A stretch of 64,000 nt of DNA from Gammaproteobacteria bacterium (GCA_029880855.1 JAOUNS010000016.1:1-64000); one strand, 5' to 3'; numbered from the stretch's first letter, positions 26,291 through 35,971 are shown. Notes: a model not told the origin generated them from the sequence alone. Program-made: numbers and translations.

Positions 26291-26623
26291 TCATATTTCC
26301 AGCGGATTGATCGCAAGACTGGTATTAAAAACAACATCAGTCAATCCGTTCTTTTCTATCTCGGTTTTAAATGCCTCAGTACAAAAGACGTTGGCGTATC
26401 CGTCACAGGAACTAGTGAAAACCAGGATCCTGTCATCTATCTCATTATTTTTAAACACCAACCTGGCAACACCCACTTCCTCGCCATTTGAACTGGCATT
26501 TTCACTTTTTCTCCCATCAATCAGCCTGTCCTCAATCAGCATCAACGGGGTCAGGTCTTGCAATGACACATGATCAGCATCAGGCACCGGAATGCAAAAC
26601 CAGTCCCTATTTGGTAAGTACAC
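26291..26623 (-). pseudogene. Imm11 (DUF1629)-like immunity fragment
   Basis: 110 codons from a GTG just after an in-frame stop, with no ribosome binding site and no ATG, so the 5' part is missing. The C-terminal half (LVFTSSCDGYANVFCTEAF, then EIEKNGLTDVVFNT) resembles the end of Imm11-type proteins, where a late Leu-Thr-x-Val/Phe motif is common. A RAYT/REP-like segment lies inside the frame (26545-26588). It is probably a truncated immunity gene. Confidence 0.5.
26545..26588. repeat. RAYT/REP-like GGGGTCAGGTCTTGCA element, one-armed copy
   Basis: About 44 bases nearly identical to the left part of the hairpin at 41359-41402 (AACGGGGTCAGGTCTTGCAA, then GACAC). The right arm here is decayed. 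Embedded in the Imm11-like fragment. Confidence 0.6.
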
Positions 26624-27018
26624 CCCGACACCAGCCGGTTACACCGCATTAAGAAACAGACGGAAGAAATAAGAGAGAATCGGGAACTGGCGGGACTGTT
26701 GGAGAATCTCTACACAGACATGAGCCGTTACCTCTGAACAAACCCGAGGAACGGCGAAACAGACAGGCACCATTCCCTCCTTGAGACGATTCCCATCTGT
26801 CCAAATCACCCAAACGCGTTATAATTGAAGGTAACCAAGATGCAGACAATTTCGCGATATTGGAATATTTCCATATCACAACCTAAAGTAAATTCTTGTT
26901 TTAGTTGATTAAGAGATTGTTTGGCATAGGTATATTACGATTCACGAATACAATATCAAGGTTGTTATATTGAATTCAGTATCAGTATATAGTCAGGTAT
27001 AAAATAAGGAGATAAAAA
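26624..27018. other. Intergenic, about 395 bases
   Basis: No convincing gene or RNA. A 76-codon minus-strand frame (26649-26879) is low in support. The ribosome binding site of the MGMT gene (AAGGAG) lies at its right end. Confidence 0.45.
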
Positions 27019-27333
27019 ATGAACCAGGAACGCGATTTTAATGAAAAATGTTACGAACTGCTTAACCAAATACCCAAAGGTAAAGTGACGACCTATAAAG
27101 AAATGGCTAACGCGCTTGGCACCAAAGCCTGGCGAGCAGTAGGAACAGCGATGGCAAAAAACACGAATCTTATAAACACCCCCTGTCACAGGGTTGTCAG
27201 AAGTGACGGGACTATCGGCGAATATGCGTTGGGCACTAACAAAAAGTCCGAACTGCTCAGGAGTGAGGGCGTGGAAATATTGAATAATAAAATAGATAAT
27301 CTGGATAAATATTTCTTTCGCTTCGATGCCTGA
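27019..27333 (+). CDS. MGMT-family O6-alkylguanine transferase DNA-binding domain protein
   Basis: 104 residues: only the C-terminal, active-site domain of the family. The acceptor motif is TPCHRVVRSDGT, with the helix-turn-helix-like KVTTYKEMANALG before it. Stand-alone domains of this length occur and are usually active or alkyltransferase-like; here the Cys of PCHR is kept, so methyl transfer is possible. AAGGAG lies upstream of the ATG. It stands alone among low-GC accessory genes. Confidence 0.9.
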   Translation: MNQERDFNEKCYELLNQIPKGKVTTYKEMANALGTKAWRAVGTAMAKNTNLINTPCHRVVRSDGTIGEYALGTNKKSELLRSEGVEILNNKIDNLDKYFFRFDA

Positions 27334-27549
27334 CAAGGCGTTCATGTGGGACACGTCGAGCGATTGCTGGTGTAATATTTAATCCCCCATCTATTTTATT
27401 ACAGCTTAATGTTATGTGTATTAAAATCCCGGAGTATCAACCCAATACGACTGTACATAAGTCGAAAAAAAGATGTCATGAAAATTAATATAACGATTTT
27501 GGGATAAAAAATTTCTAAATTTTTACAAAATATAAAAGCGAGTTGTATT

Positions 27550-27654
27550 ATGGAAAAGATAGGATTGTTTATATTTTTAAGTTTATTCGGCGCGGCAATT
27601 GGGATAGGTTTAAAGGCACTAATCAATAAAAGAAAAAACGAGTCGGAAAAATAA
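27550..27654 (+). CDS. Small single-pass membrane peptide
   Basis: 34 residues: MEKIGLFIFL, then a hydrophobic helix (SLFGAAIGIGLKAL) and a Lys-rich tail (INKRKNESEK). The ribosome binding site is weak (GCGAG eight bases upstream). It is convergent with the hypothetical gene 27693-27953. It may be a real small membrane protein or a chance frame. Confidence 0.35.
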   Translation: MEKIGLFIFLSLFGAAIGIGLKALINKRKNESEK

Positions 27655-27692
27655 CAAGGGAAGCATCCAGACTGACCGAAATTATCAAATAC

Positions 27693-27953
27693 CTATGAAA
27701 AATCTTCATGTGTCTGAATCAACTTTTCATCAAATATAACGCCGGTCAGTCCAAATGCGAGCTGCCTGAAGTTTTGTCCACAATACAACGTGGCACAGTA
27801 ATCCAGCGGTGTGTTGAACAGCGTCTTGCCATCATCGAAGTGGTTAAAAAATAATCCCTCCGTCACTTTTATTGCTGTAATTATTGGATTTTTCAGGTTA
27901 ACCAAGTAACTGCAATCGGCCAAAAGCAGACGCTTGAAAAAGATGTATTTCAT
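27693..27953 (-). CDS. Hypothetical protein following the STAND NTPase
   Basis: 86 residues, ATG at 27953 directly abutting the stop of the large NTPase gene, so they are co-transcribed. The C-terminal half (FNTPLDYCATLYCGQNFRQL, then LTGVIFDEKL) has a weak likeness to Imm11-type C-termini. No signal or membrane segment. Unknown family; it could be an accessory or a self-protection factor of the system. Confidence 0.6.
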   Translation of the reverse strand: MKYIFFKRLLLADCSYLVNLKNPIITAIKVTEGLFFNHFDDGKTLFNTPLDYCATLYCGQNFRQLAFGLTGVIFDEKLIQTHEDFS

Positions 27954-30900
27954 TCAAGAATCACTGATTTTATCTCTCATGGATAAGTCGATTACTATCA
28001 CTTTTATAGCTTCCACATTATCGAACAGGCCAGCAATATTTTCCCAGTAATTTTTAAGTTCGTTTGCTAATTCATTTAAACTCACGCGGCGTCCATTTAT
28101 TTCCCATCGTTTTTTATGTTTAACGCCCCGCCAGACTAATAACATTACTCCGCATCCAGCAGTTTCCTCCCTTAAATAATCACCAGCCAACTGATTACGG
28201 AGCCGCTCACATAAATGAGGACCAGACCATTCCTTATCAAGCAACTTCAGTTCGATTGGCACAGGCGATGTTGAATTTGTATTCTGTATCCAGATATCCA
28301 TGCGTTGACTATTGGCTAGCTCAGGTTCTTGCGCAGTTATATATCGATTCTGACGTTGTTGATTAAGCCAACCTGCAATCAAGTTGCGCATCTCTGGTTC
28401 ATCTTCAGCGCGTTGCCAGGTTTGATATGGACTATCATTACCACGTTCAAGCCAGTTTTTTAAGTCAAGCAAGCGTCCAACTGTAAGCTCATAGAGCTGG
28501 CGATGTGTGTTAGGTTTGAGTGTTTGTGACTGATTAAAGTTGTAAACTTGCTCAACCTTCCATGGTTCTAGGTCACCATCTTGCTCTGCTTTCTTGTAGG
28601 CATGCTTATCCATCCAAGGTCGACGCTCAGGATCGGGGTGCTCCTTAATCAGTTGTTTGATAGCTGAATAGCTTGCTTTACCAGGTATTTCCAATAGGAG
28701 ACTAAATAGCCTACCACGCGCATCCTGCGCATCATCACGAAGGCATGGAGAATACGTGCCTCCTCCTGAGCGGTTTATATCATCTTTTACTCGAATATAA
28801 CGGTGCATCAAAACATATAATGATTTCAGATGTTCTACAGTACGGAAATGGCTAAAATAAGGCCCATTCATTTCCACATGCCTGCCACCCAATAACGTTG
28901 TGATAAATACCTGTGCAGCGTTTATAGCGTCTTCCTCTTTGAGGCCAGACAGCCATTTTTCAACTTCGAGTATACCTTTCTCAGGCTCACAATCGACACG
29001 GAGCGCATACCAGACCGAAAAACTGTCCAAATCATTATTCTGCGCTAGTTGGAGACTAGCTAGTTTTGATAATGTGGCCGCATCCGTTCCACCTTTTGCC
29101 AATATATTAAGGCAATAGTGTCGGTTAACGTTTATACGTGTGGGATTGTCCTCAGCCCATTTCAATATCACTTGAGCTATGGAGGTATGCAACCAAGGTG
29201 CATGGTAGTCCAGATCAGCCAGTATATAGTGCATCGGTTCGTCCGGGCCAGTATTCTCAAGTTCCCAAACAAGTTCCTTTATCACAGCCTGTTCGAGCAA
29301 GTCTGGGAATGCCCGATGCATACGCTCAAACCAGGGGGGAAATCCATTAAGTTCCCAGGTTACATAACGCAATGCGTGACGAGCCGTTGATTCATCCAAA
29401 TAACAAGGAAATTCTGGATTCTCAGCTGCTTCCATTTCTAGACCGGCCATGGCAAAAATTAGAGAATAAGGAATACTATTGCCTTGGGCACCCTCAGACC
29501 TTAGGGGCGGCATGTAATGTCGCCAATGATTAACAGCAGCATCATGATATGCCAGAGCGACAGCTTCACCAAAATCTGGTATGAGATCCTGCCAGTTCGC
29601 GTACACCTCTCGCTTAGTTGACGCACCACGGTCCTGCAATTCGTGCATCAACCATAATTGATCATTGGTAAATTCGCCCGACTTTACATTTAGAGGGATA
29701 CGGACTCGATCTGGATTTTCTCGTAACTCCGCTATCCACGTTTCGCGAGCCTGCTTTTCTCTTTCTTTCTTCTCATCCCATTTACGTTCACGTTCTGCCT
29801 CCTCTTTTTCATATTTTTGCATAGCCACTGATACTGGTGGATAAAGCAGAGTATCAAGTTGGTGCTGCAAGGTGGAGTTATCGGCCACAGCTTCTTTTAG
29901 TTTGGTTAGAATATGTGATGGTTTATCTGCTCCTGCATACACCCGAAACGCAGTGCTCAATGAGACCGACTTATCATCCTGTAGAGATCGGGAGTGCATA
30001 TAGTCGCACAACCTTGGCAGGCTCGCCTCATCGAATGACCAAAAGTGACCAAGCCAGGAAACAGACCAATCGTCGGTCAATGCTTCACCTGAATGTTCCT
30101 TGCTAATTCGCGCTTGTACAATGCTGGCCCAATAGAGTGCATCGTTAATTTCAGGCCAATCAGGCACAAGTTCTCTCAAGTTATCCTTATGCTCACTGAA
30201 ATCATTGCCATGCCAATGGCGCAAAGCCGGAACCATCAACATGATAGATAGAGCGGCCCCCCCCATCGCAATCGTGCTCCTCATTTCGATTAACTTTTCT
30301 ACTACGTGTGTAGCTGGACCAAGTAGCCATGCATATTCCTCTGAAACATGACATTCTCGTCTTTCCACATACGGTGGCTTTTCAAGGTAGGAATGCAGGC
30401 CATTAAGAAGCCGAATTATCGGTTGTTGGTTGTCAACAATAGGTAAGTGTTCAATAAATGTGTGAATCACACCGTCAAGCCCATTGGTTTCATATCTTTC
30501 GTAAGGTGGTAATTTACCCAGGGATATCACCAGATGATCGATACTATTTGCGTCAGGCTCTGCCTCTTGAATTATTTCAACAAGCAGTCTTCGTGGAATC
30601 TTCTCATCATTATCATTAAGCTGTTGCCATAGAATGATTTTCTGCTCAACAGAACCACAAGTCATCACTGCCCGGGTTGAAGCTATTCTCGCGTAGATAC
30701 CTCGTGAACTATCAACTGCAATGTTAATCAAGTGGGGAACACAGCTAACCATTTCTCCTTGCCAAACAAGCCTACCAAGAAAGAAAATAGCATCATCATT
30801 GTTACCATATTTTCTGATAAGCTTCTGTGTGTCTTCAGAGAGATCAAGATTTGCTATCCGTGCTATTGCGCTATTATCTCGCCCTGAACGGTCATCATCA

Positions 30901-32246
30901 GCAGCAACTATTCGACTAACGATATTCATTAAGATCGCACGCCTTTCTGGTAAAGGAAGCTGAGATGGATCGCCATCTTCAATCGCAATTTCAGGACATA
31001 TTTCCAGTGCCCTTCGACGAATCTCGTCATCGAATAATATCAACCATGGCAGTACAGGCCGAAGGCGGAGTGTAATGATTTTTTCCCCATATTGTTCACG
31101 GAAAAACAGAGTTTCTACTGAATAGCGGCTATTACCTGTCTTCAATAATTTGTCAAACCACTCAGCAGCAAGTAATTCTAGTATTTCCCTGTTCCGAAAA
31201 CGTACAGCTCCATATATAACATCGTTAAAAACGCCTCTTTCCATTAGGGCGCGCACATCCGCTGGATCCCAATCCGCAAGCACTGAATCTGCATCAATAC
31301 CCGGTTTTATGGCCAATGCATCTGGTACATTAAGGCCTGCCTTACCAGTCAACACCACCGCGGCGGCCAAACGACGAGCGCCGTCTTTTGCAGTTTCAAG
31401 ATTCAAAGGCTGACGCTGAGCCCGATCACTGTTATGTTCGTCTCGTAATCGCTTACTGATATTATGATGGAATAATTCTAAACGACTTCCCAGCTCTCCA
31501 TCATCACTCCACTTAGCCAATATACCTTCAAGATCAAAAGGTCGACCAGCCAGATTCCAAAGGCCAGTACGATCAACTTCACGCAACAAGCAATCTATAT
31601 CACTCGCTTCACGAGCCATGCAAAAATGTCGGATTCTTTCTTGATCTAAGGGACACATTTTATATATCGTGAGCGCGCTTTGAGGGCCGGATTGCTGTTC
31701 TTCTTCGCTACCACCACCTTCCTTTAGCGCAGGAAGATAAAGAAGCTCATCTAACAGTCTTCGGTCCTCCTTTGGACGCCAAGCATAGGGGCGACTGGAG
31801 AGGTAAATGTGAGCTCTGTGTGCACCTTCTTTTATTCCATGGGCAAAACGACGAAGGGCTTTTTTAAAGTCTCCGGGATTTTCCAGACGGGATTCGTCAA
31901 CGGAATCTAGGAAAAACCATGCTTCTTCTGTTGATTGCAGCCAATCCTTAAATTTGGTTTTATTACCAACTTCAAATGCATTATAAAAATCGACTTCAAT
32001 GTCTTCAATACGAATAAAAAAGGATGGCCTACCCTGACTAGCTAAGTCACTCGCTCGCTGCAGTAATTCTTCAGTTTTACCGGCACCGGCCTCAGCCAAA
32101 ATGACAACTCGAAATTCACGGTCAAGATCTTGCCAAGTCTTTGATTCAGAGAGACCCCAGAGTGAGAGAGCTTCTTCACTTTCTACATCTTCTTGGGTTT
32201 TAGCGACAGGCGAAAATTGTCGTTCTAACGCAACATATTCTTCCAT
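27954..32246 (-). CDS. STAND (NACHT-like) NTPase with C-terminal PD-(D/E)xK nuclease, candidate phage defence
   Basis: 1430 residues. The NTPase lies near the start: Walker A VVILAEAGAGKTEELLQRA (GAGKT at 54-58) and Walker B AWFFLDSVDESRL (about 110-118), as in STAND/NACHT proteins. Then a long helical region (about 400-1250) that looks like HEAT/ARM-type repeats. The last 116 residues carry a PD-(D/E)xK nuclease pattern: D1317 in RMDIWI, E1332-x-K1334 in PIELKLL, and Q1352 in RNQLAGDYL. STAND NTPases with nuclease effectors act in bacterial immunity, oligomerising on a phage trigger; here the effector is at the C-terminus, unlike Avs proteins. It is followed immediately by a small gene (27693-27953). 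Confidence 0.85.
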   Translation of the reverse strand: MEEYVALERQFSPVAKTQEDVESEEALSLWGLSESKTWQDLDREFRVVILAEAGAGKTEELLQRASDLASQGRPSFFIRIEDIEVDFYNAFEVGNKTKFKDWLQSTEEAWFFLDSVDESRLENPGDFKKALRRFAHGIKEGAHRAHIYLSSRPYAWRPKEDRRLLDELLYLPALKEGGGSEEEQQSGPQSALTIYKMCPLDQERIRHFCMAREASDIDCLLREVDRTGLWNLAGRPFDLEGILAKWSDDGELGSRLELFHHNISKRLRDEHNSDRAQRQPLNLETAKDGARRLAAAVVLTGKAGLNVPDALAIKPGIDADSVLADWDPADVRALMERGVFNDVIYGAVRFRNREILELLAAEWFDKLLKTGNSRYSVETLFFREQYGEKIITLRLRPVLPWLILFDDEIRRRALEICPEIAIEDGDPSQLPLPERRAILMNIVSRIVAADDDRSGRDNSAIARIANLDLSEDTQKLIRKYGNNDDAIFFLGRLVWQGEMVSCVPHLINIAVDSSRGIYARIASTRAVMTCGSVEQKIILWQQLNDNDEKIPRRLLVEIIQEAEPDANSIDHLVISLGKLPPYERYETNGLDGVIHTFIEHLPIVDNQQPIIRLLNGLHSYLEKPPYVERRECHVSEEYAWLLGPATHVVEKLIEMRSTIAMGGAALSIMLMVPALRHWHGNDFSEHKDNLRELVPDWPEINDALYWASIVQARISKEHSGEALTDDWSVSWLGHFWSFDEASLPRLCDYMHSRSLQDDKSVSLSTAFRVYAGADKPSHILTKLKEAVADNSTLQHQLDTLLYPPVSVAMQKYEKEEAERERKWDEKKEREKQARETWIAELRENPDRVRIPLNVKSGEFTNDQLWLMHELQDRGASTKREVYANWQDLIPDFGEAVALAYHDAAVNHWRHYMPPLRSEGAQGNSIPYSLIFAMAGLEMEAAENPEFPCYLDESTARHALRYVTWELNGFPPWFERMHRAFPDLLEQAVIKELVWELENTGPDEPMHYILADLDYHAPWLHTSIAQVILKWAEDNPTRINVNRHYCLNILAKGGTDAATLSKLASLQLAQNNDLDSFSVWYALRVDCEPEKGILEVEKWLSGLKEEDAINAAQVFITTLLGGRHVEMNGPYFSHFRTVEHLKSLYVLMHRYIRVKDDINRSGGGTYSPCLRDDAQDARGRLFSLLLEIPGKASYSAIKQLIKEHPDPERRPWMDKHAYKKAEQDGDLEPWKVEQVYNFNQSQTLKPNTHRQLYELTVGRLLDLKNWLERGNDSPYQTWQRAEDEPEMRNLIAGWLNQQRQNRYITAQEPELANSQRMDIWIQNTNSTSPVPIELKLLDKEWSGPHLCERLRNQLAGDYLREETAGCGVMLLVWRGVKHKKRWEINGRRVSLNELANELKNYWENIAGLFDNVEAIKVIVIDLSMRDKISDS

Positions 32247-32332
32247 CTGAAATCTCTAATCTATGTGGACTTTAACGAGAGCAGTTTGTATTTAAATAAT
32301 ATTTTTCCATTCATATTCAGGGACCGCTTCGG

Positions 32333-32515
32333 GTCGAAAACAGCCGCTCAAGCCCAATCGTTCGTATCTGCCACAGTATACCCACCTCTTCTTGTCAGGA
32401 TAAAGCTTAACCTTCAGTTTGCTTAACAACATTAGCATATCGTTATTTGTTTAATTATATTATTGATAAGCTTGCTGCTACTCATTATGACAGGTTTTGT
32501 TTTGGATAGACCTGG
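32333..32515. repeat. Interspersed repeat B, copy 2 (about 183 bp)
   Basis: Matches 21963-22145 with scattered differences. It lies between the start of the STAND NTPase gene and the frameshifted membrane-protein gene, a gap of about 460 bases in which nothing else is seen. Confidence 0.85.
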
Positions 32516-32704
32516 ACGATATTCGACCATTGAGGCGTTTTTTATTCTTGATTTCTCTTCATCAAAAGTGCAAGTTAACCGTGATAGCCGGTCGTTCATA
32601 CAATCCCGGCCTGAACCAGTCTGTGCATGCAAGTCTGGTCAATCACGGTAAAACTGATTCCATTGAACATCACTGGAATCATGCATCAACACCAGGGAGC
32701 AAGG

Positions 32705-33471
32705 ATGGTCGAAATCATCTCAGGTATTTTCTTTTATGCCAGTGTCATAGCCATTACTTTGGCCTGTGGGAGGTGGTTGATGAATTCGATTTGCCAAAAT
32801 GGCTGTTGGTTATTCCGTACTGCCTCATCGGTTATGCCTTGATACTCAAACTGTTTCCCGATTTATGGCTGTTTGACAAACCGATCAATATTATCAACCC
32901 CAAAGATCTTCGATTCCTGTTTAATGTCATGATTCTGACAGACAAAACAGCCCCCGCCATATTGACGTTATTGGCTGCGGTGGTCGGGATTTTGTTGCTT
33001 GGTTTTTCGATCAGAACATGGATAAAGCTGTTCACCCTGCATTTTATCGTTTGTACCTTACTGGCCTTCCTGTTTTTCCATTATCTGGGGCGTGGTGAGG
33101 CTGTGATTGGTGGTTATCAATATGGAACCAGCCAGTATTCGCTGCTTGTTCTGCTGCTCTCTGTGCTGCTGATTGGATTGCCCAATGCGATTCTTGTGTC
33201 CTGGTCGCAGTTGTGCAGGATGGAAGAGCTGAGAATTGCCTACGGCGTGGGTATTGCCGCCAAAGCCATTCTGATTTTCACTGCTGTGCCGGTGCTGTTC
33301 TTTTGGGTGATGCACATTCTGACGGGTTTTATGTCCCGCACCATCTTCCAGAATTTTTGGCCGGATGTGGGTGTAATCGCCGCCGGTTTTGGTCTGATGT
33401 GTTATATGGGGCTCAATTTTTTCGATGTATTTACTGAAGTGCTGGAGGAAAGTCCGCTTTTTAATAAATAA
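32705..33471 (+). pseudogene. Multi-pass membrane protein, one-base frameshift near the start
   Basis: ATG 32705 follows GGGAG by five to six bases and begins MVEIISGIFFYASVIAITLA, a good first transmembrane helix. Around 32755-32770 the reading must shift one base to join GLWEVVDEFDLPKW and the remaining six helices (such as LLVIPYCLIGYALILKLF and APAILTLLAAVVGILLL). The downstream frame alone has no start with a ribosome binding site. Joined, it would be about 255 residues. Family not recognised. The break is either a mutation or a sequence error. Confidence 0.65.
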
Positions 33472-33491
33472 TCAATGGGTTTGTCCAGCAG

Positions 33492-33992
33492 TCAAGGTGT
33501 CACCACAACGATTGCCGATGATTCAATTTGTTGCCAGTTGCCCCATTGATGTTGCAACACCAGTTCGTATTTGCCCGGTTCTGTAAACAGTGCTTTACCG
33601 AGAGGCCAGTCGACCTGCGGTGTGGTTTCACCGGCCGGCAGGTTATCCCATTTAACCGGCATGGCGTTGCCCACTTTCAGGTCGAAAGCAGGTGACGGTG
33701 TGCCATTCACCAGCAGGCGAACGCCGAACAGGTGTGGATCAATCGCAGTGTCTGTTGTGTTGGTGGCGGTGAGTCCGAGGCGAAAGCGATCCCGCTCCTG
33801 CATGGAGAACCGTGTCGACGTCACCAGCAGGTGAATTTCGAGGGGGCTGTTCACGCCTGACACGCCACGTTGTTCAATGTTGTTGTGCTGTTCACTACAG
33901 CCACTACTGATCACGCAACTGCATGCGCCGATGATAAGCAACACCCTTGCACGCCATGACCCTAAACCGAAAAGCACTGTGTTTGATTCCAC
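33492..33992 (-). CDS. Putative lipoprotein downstream of effector-like gene
   Basis: 166 residues from GTG 33992. The signal peptide ends in a lipobox (SSGC). The mature part is beta-rich (IHLLVTSTRFSMQERDRFRL, VDWPLGKALF, YELVLQHQWG) and resembles an Ig-like fold. It follows the 34018-35223 gene by 25 bases on the same strand. A second module with the same layout (43194-45331) has a similar beta-rich lipoprotein, so both may be immunity or anchoring partners; that is inference. Confidence 0.7.
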   Translation of the reverse strand: MESNTVLFGLGSWRARVLLIIGACSCVISSGCSEQHNNIEQRGVSGVNSPLEIHLLVTSTRFSMQERDRFRLGLTATNTTDTAIDPHLFGVRLLVNGTPSPAFDLKVGNAMPVKWDNLPAGETTPQVDWPLGKALFTEPGKYELVLQHQWGNWQQIESSAIVVVTP

Positions 33993-34017
33993 CAGTCAAA
34001 TCTCACTTTTTGCCGAC

Positions 34018-35223
34018 TCACGTTGATGCCCCCGCCTTGGTGATGGTCATGGTGCCTGCGGCATTCATGGTGAAGCGTTGGGTGGTATCGGTGAAGTGGC
34101 GACCATCCGCCGGTGCCTCCGTATCCAGAATATACTTGTTGGGAATATCCCATTTGAATCCACCATCCGAGTACGGACCGGCCGTTGAATGCCAGGCACA
34201 GTGATCCCGATCACTGTTGTTGGGTCCGGCTTCCATTTTGTTGGTGTCATCGACGATTGCGTAATCCGGGTTTGGATCATGATGCAGGGTTGCATCACTG
34301 TATTTTGTAAAGAACCCGGTTACATCTGTTGCCGGACCAGGAACTTCAAGCCATTGCATTGCGCCAAGACAAACATCCGATGGCCCGAATGTTACTTCGG
34401 TCCGCATACACGCACCACCTGCCCCAACCAGCGCAGCATGACTGTCAACATTGCGCATCGAAATACTGTTCGGCTTCACCACTGTCACTGTTTTGGTGAC
34501 AGTCTGGCTGCCGGCGGTAAGGGTGATAGTGGCATCTGTGTTTGCGGCTGTCGCCGGTGCCGTCCAGTTAAATGTCGTTGAATTTGGTCCACTGGCTGTC
34601 CCGATCGAGGCAGTCCAGGTACCGGCCACACTGCCGGTGAAGACCACGGTTTCGCCAACGCCGATCCTGCTTCGGGTATTGGCCGCACCGGACGGTGCTG
34701 CCTTCACACTGCTGCTGGTAATAGTGGGTGCAGCTGGCGCTGGAGCCGGAGCCTGTTCTTCCTGTGGTGGTGGCTGTTCTGCCTGGACCGGTGCCGGCTC
34801 AGCCTGAGCAGGTGGCTGTTCGGCCTGAATCGGTGCCGGCGCCTGTTCCACTTCCGGTCCGTCTCCTCCAACAGGCCCATCTTCTTCCATGGCATCATAG
34901 GCATTTGATCCTGATGGCAGTGCTGCTTTTGACGCGCCATGACTGTTATTCGCGGCGCGGACATACCACGGCACGGTACCATGCTTTGGCGCTGTGCCAC
35001 GGTTGTTCCCGAGGAATTGCCTGTTGGACCGGGTTCCGCCTGAGGGCTTCGCACCGGTTTGTGGCAGCGAAGATTCTTGCCGGGAACTGGTACTATTTGT
35101 GTGCCCGAAATGTCGGGCCGTCGTTGATGCCTGAAATTGTGCCGGAGTTGCACGGGCAGACAGTCCCGACTGAGCGGTGATGTCTGATGGGGATTTCCTG
35201 ACTTTTTTTGCAAATGATCGCAT
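34018..35223 (-). CDS. Effector-like protein with Pro-rich linker and Ig-like domain
   Basis: 401 residues from ATG 35223, with AGGGAAG eight bases upstream. The N-terminal 120 residues are basic and low in structure (MRSFAKKVRKSPSDITAQ), recalling the unstructured leaders of eCIS-type cargo. Then a Pro/Ala/Gln/Glu repeat region (QAEQPPAQAEPAPVQAEQPP), a bacterial Ig-like domain (WTASIGTASGPNSTTFNWTA), and a C-terminal domain with HHDPNPDYAIVDD and DRDHCAWHSTAG that could be an enzyme or a metal site. No signal peptide. A lipoprotein gene follows. Functional call is inference. Confidence 0.6.
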   Translation of the reverse strand: MRSFAKKVRKSPSDITAQSGLSARATPAQFQASTTARHFGHTNSTSSRQESSLPQTGAKPSGGTRSNRQFLGNNRGTAPKHGTVPWYVRAANNSHGASKAALPSGSNAYDAMEEDGPVGGDGPEVEQAPAPIQAEQPPAQAEPAPVQAEQPPPQEEQAPAPAPAAPTITSSSVKAAPSGAANTRSRIGVGETVVFTGSVAGTWTASIGTASGPNSTTFNWTAPATAANTDATITLTAGSQTVTKTVTVVKPNSISMRNVDSHAALVGAGGACMRTEVTFGPSDVCLGAMQWLEVPGPATDVTGFFTKYSDATLHHDPNPDYAIVDDTNKMEAGPNNSDRDHCAWHSTAGPYSDGGFKWDIPNKYILDTEAPADGRHFTDTTQRFTMNAAGTMTITKAGAST

Positions 35224-35443
35224 GTCGAATCTTCCCTAATATCAATAACAGTTTTAACAAACCGCAGTACTGTTATAAGTATGATATAACTTTTGTGGCA
35301 TCTCCATCGAAATACCGGATATTTCACTCCGGGAATGTTATACGCTTAGCAATATTGTGCTGTATTAAGGATTGCCGGCAATAGTAACAACAGCCGCTCC
35401 GCCATCACCGCGCCTCTTTGACACGGAAAATCATCACGTCTCA

Positions 35444-35971
35444 TTATAGAGAGGAAAGAAAATTGATGATATTTGTATTTTTCCTTTGTCTGGCAAAATC
35501 CATTGCTGTTTTACCATGGTTATTTTTTGCACCGACAGGAACACCCATTCCATGTAAACGAATCACCGTATCTTCTTTCCATTTATCGACCATGTAGGAT
35601 CGGATCACAGCCATGATAAGGGTATCGCCATCCCTGTTTCTATATTCGGTATCAATGCCTTTAGCCAGGATTTTGTCTGCAATACCGGCCCGTGAGCGTT
35701 TTTCCGTCAAGCGTTGTTGCTTGCTTTTGCTCTCGCCACTCATCATGTTCGGCATGGAGATGACAACAGAAACCGCGCATTCAAACAAATAGGCATTTCT
35801 GGTTTTGTCATCTGTGTGTACATCAGCAATTTTCAATTTTCCCTGCTTTGCCGCCTGACACTGTTCATCCGGCAATTTATCTGCAGCCACAGAACTTGCC
35901 TGCAGGCTCCCGCATCCGAACATCCCCATGCTGAGGATCAGAATAGTGAAAGGTCGATGGCAGATATTCAT
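35444..35971 (-). CDS. Ankyrin-repeat-like lipoprotein
   Basis: 175 residues from ATG 35971 (MNICHRPFTI), with AAGGGAC six bases upstream; the longer frame to 36208 lacks a site. The signal ends at a lipobox MFGC. The C-terminal half holds ankyrin-like units (IDTEYRNRDGDTLIMAVI and VGAKNNHGKTAMDFA, an A-D-x-G-x-T-pattern). Such exported ankyrin proteins often act as immunity or periplasmic binding factors; none is proven here. Unlinked to its neighbours by spacing. Confidence 0.72.
   Translation of the reverse strand: MNICHRPFTILILSMGMFGCGSLQASSVAADKLPDEQCQAAKQGKLKIADVHTDDKTRNAYLFECAVSVVISMPNMMSGESKSKQQRLTEKRSRAGIADKILAKGIDTEYRNRDGDTLIMAVIRSYMVDKWKEDTVIRLHGMGVPVGAKNNHGKTAMDFARQRKNTNIINFLSSL

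Noticed and set aside
32497..32704. Upstream extension of the membrane-protein frame, from ATG 32497
   Set aside because: That part is repeat B sequence and has no ribosome binding site; the natural start is ATG 32705 in the other frame.
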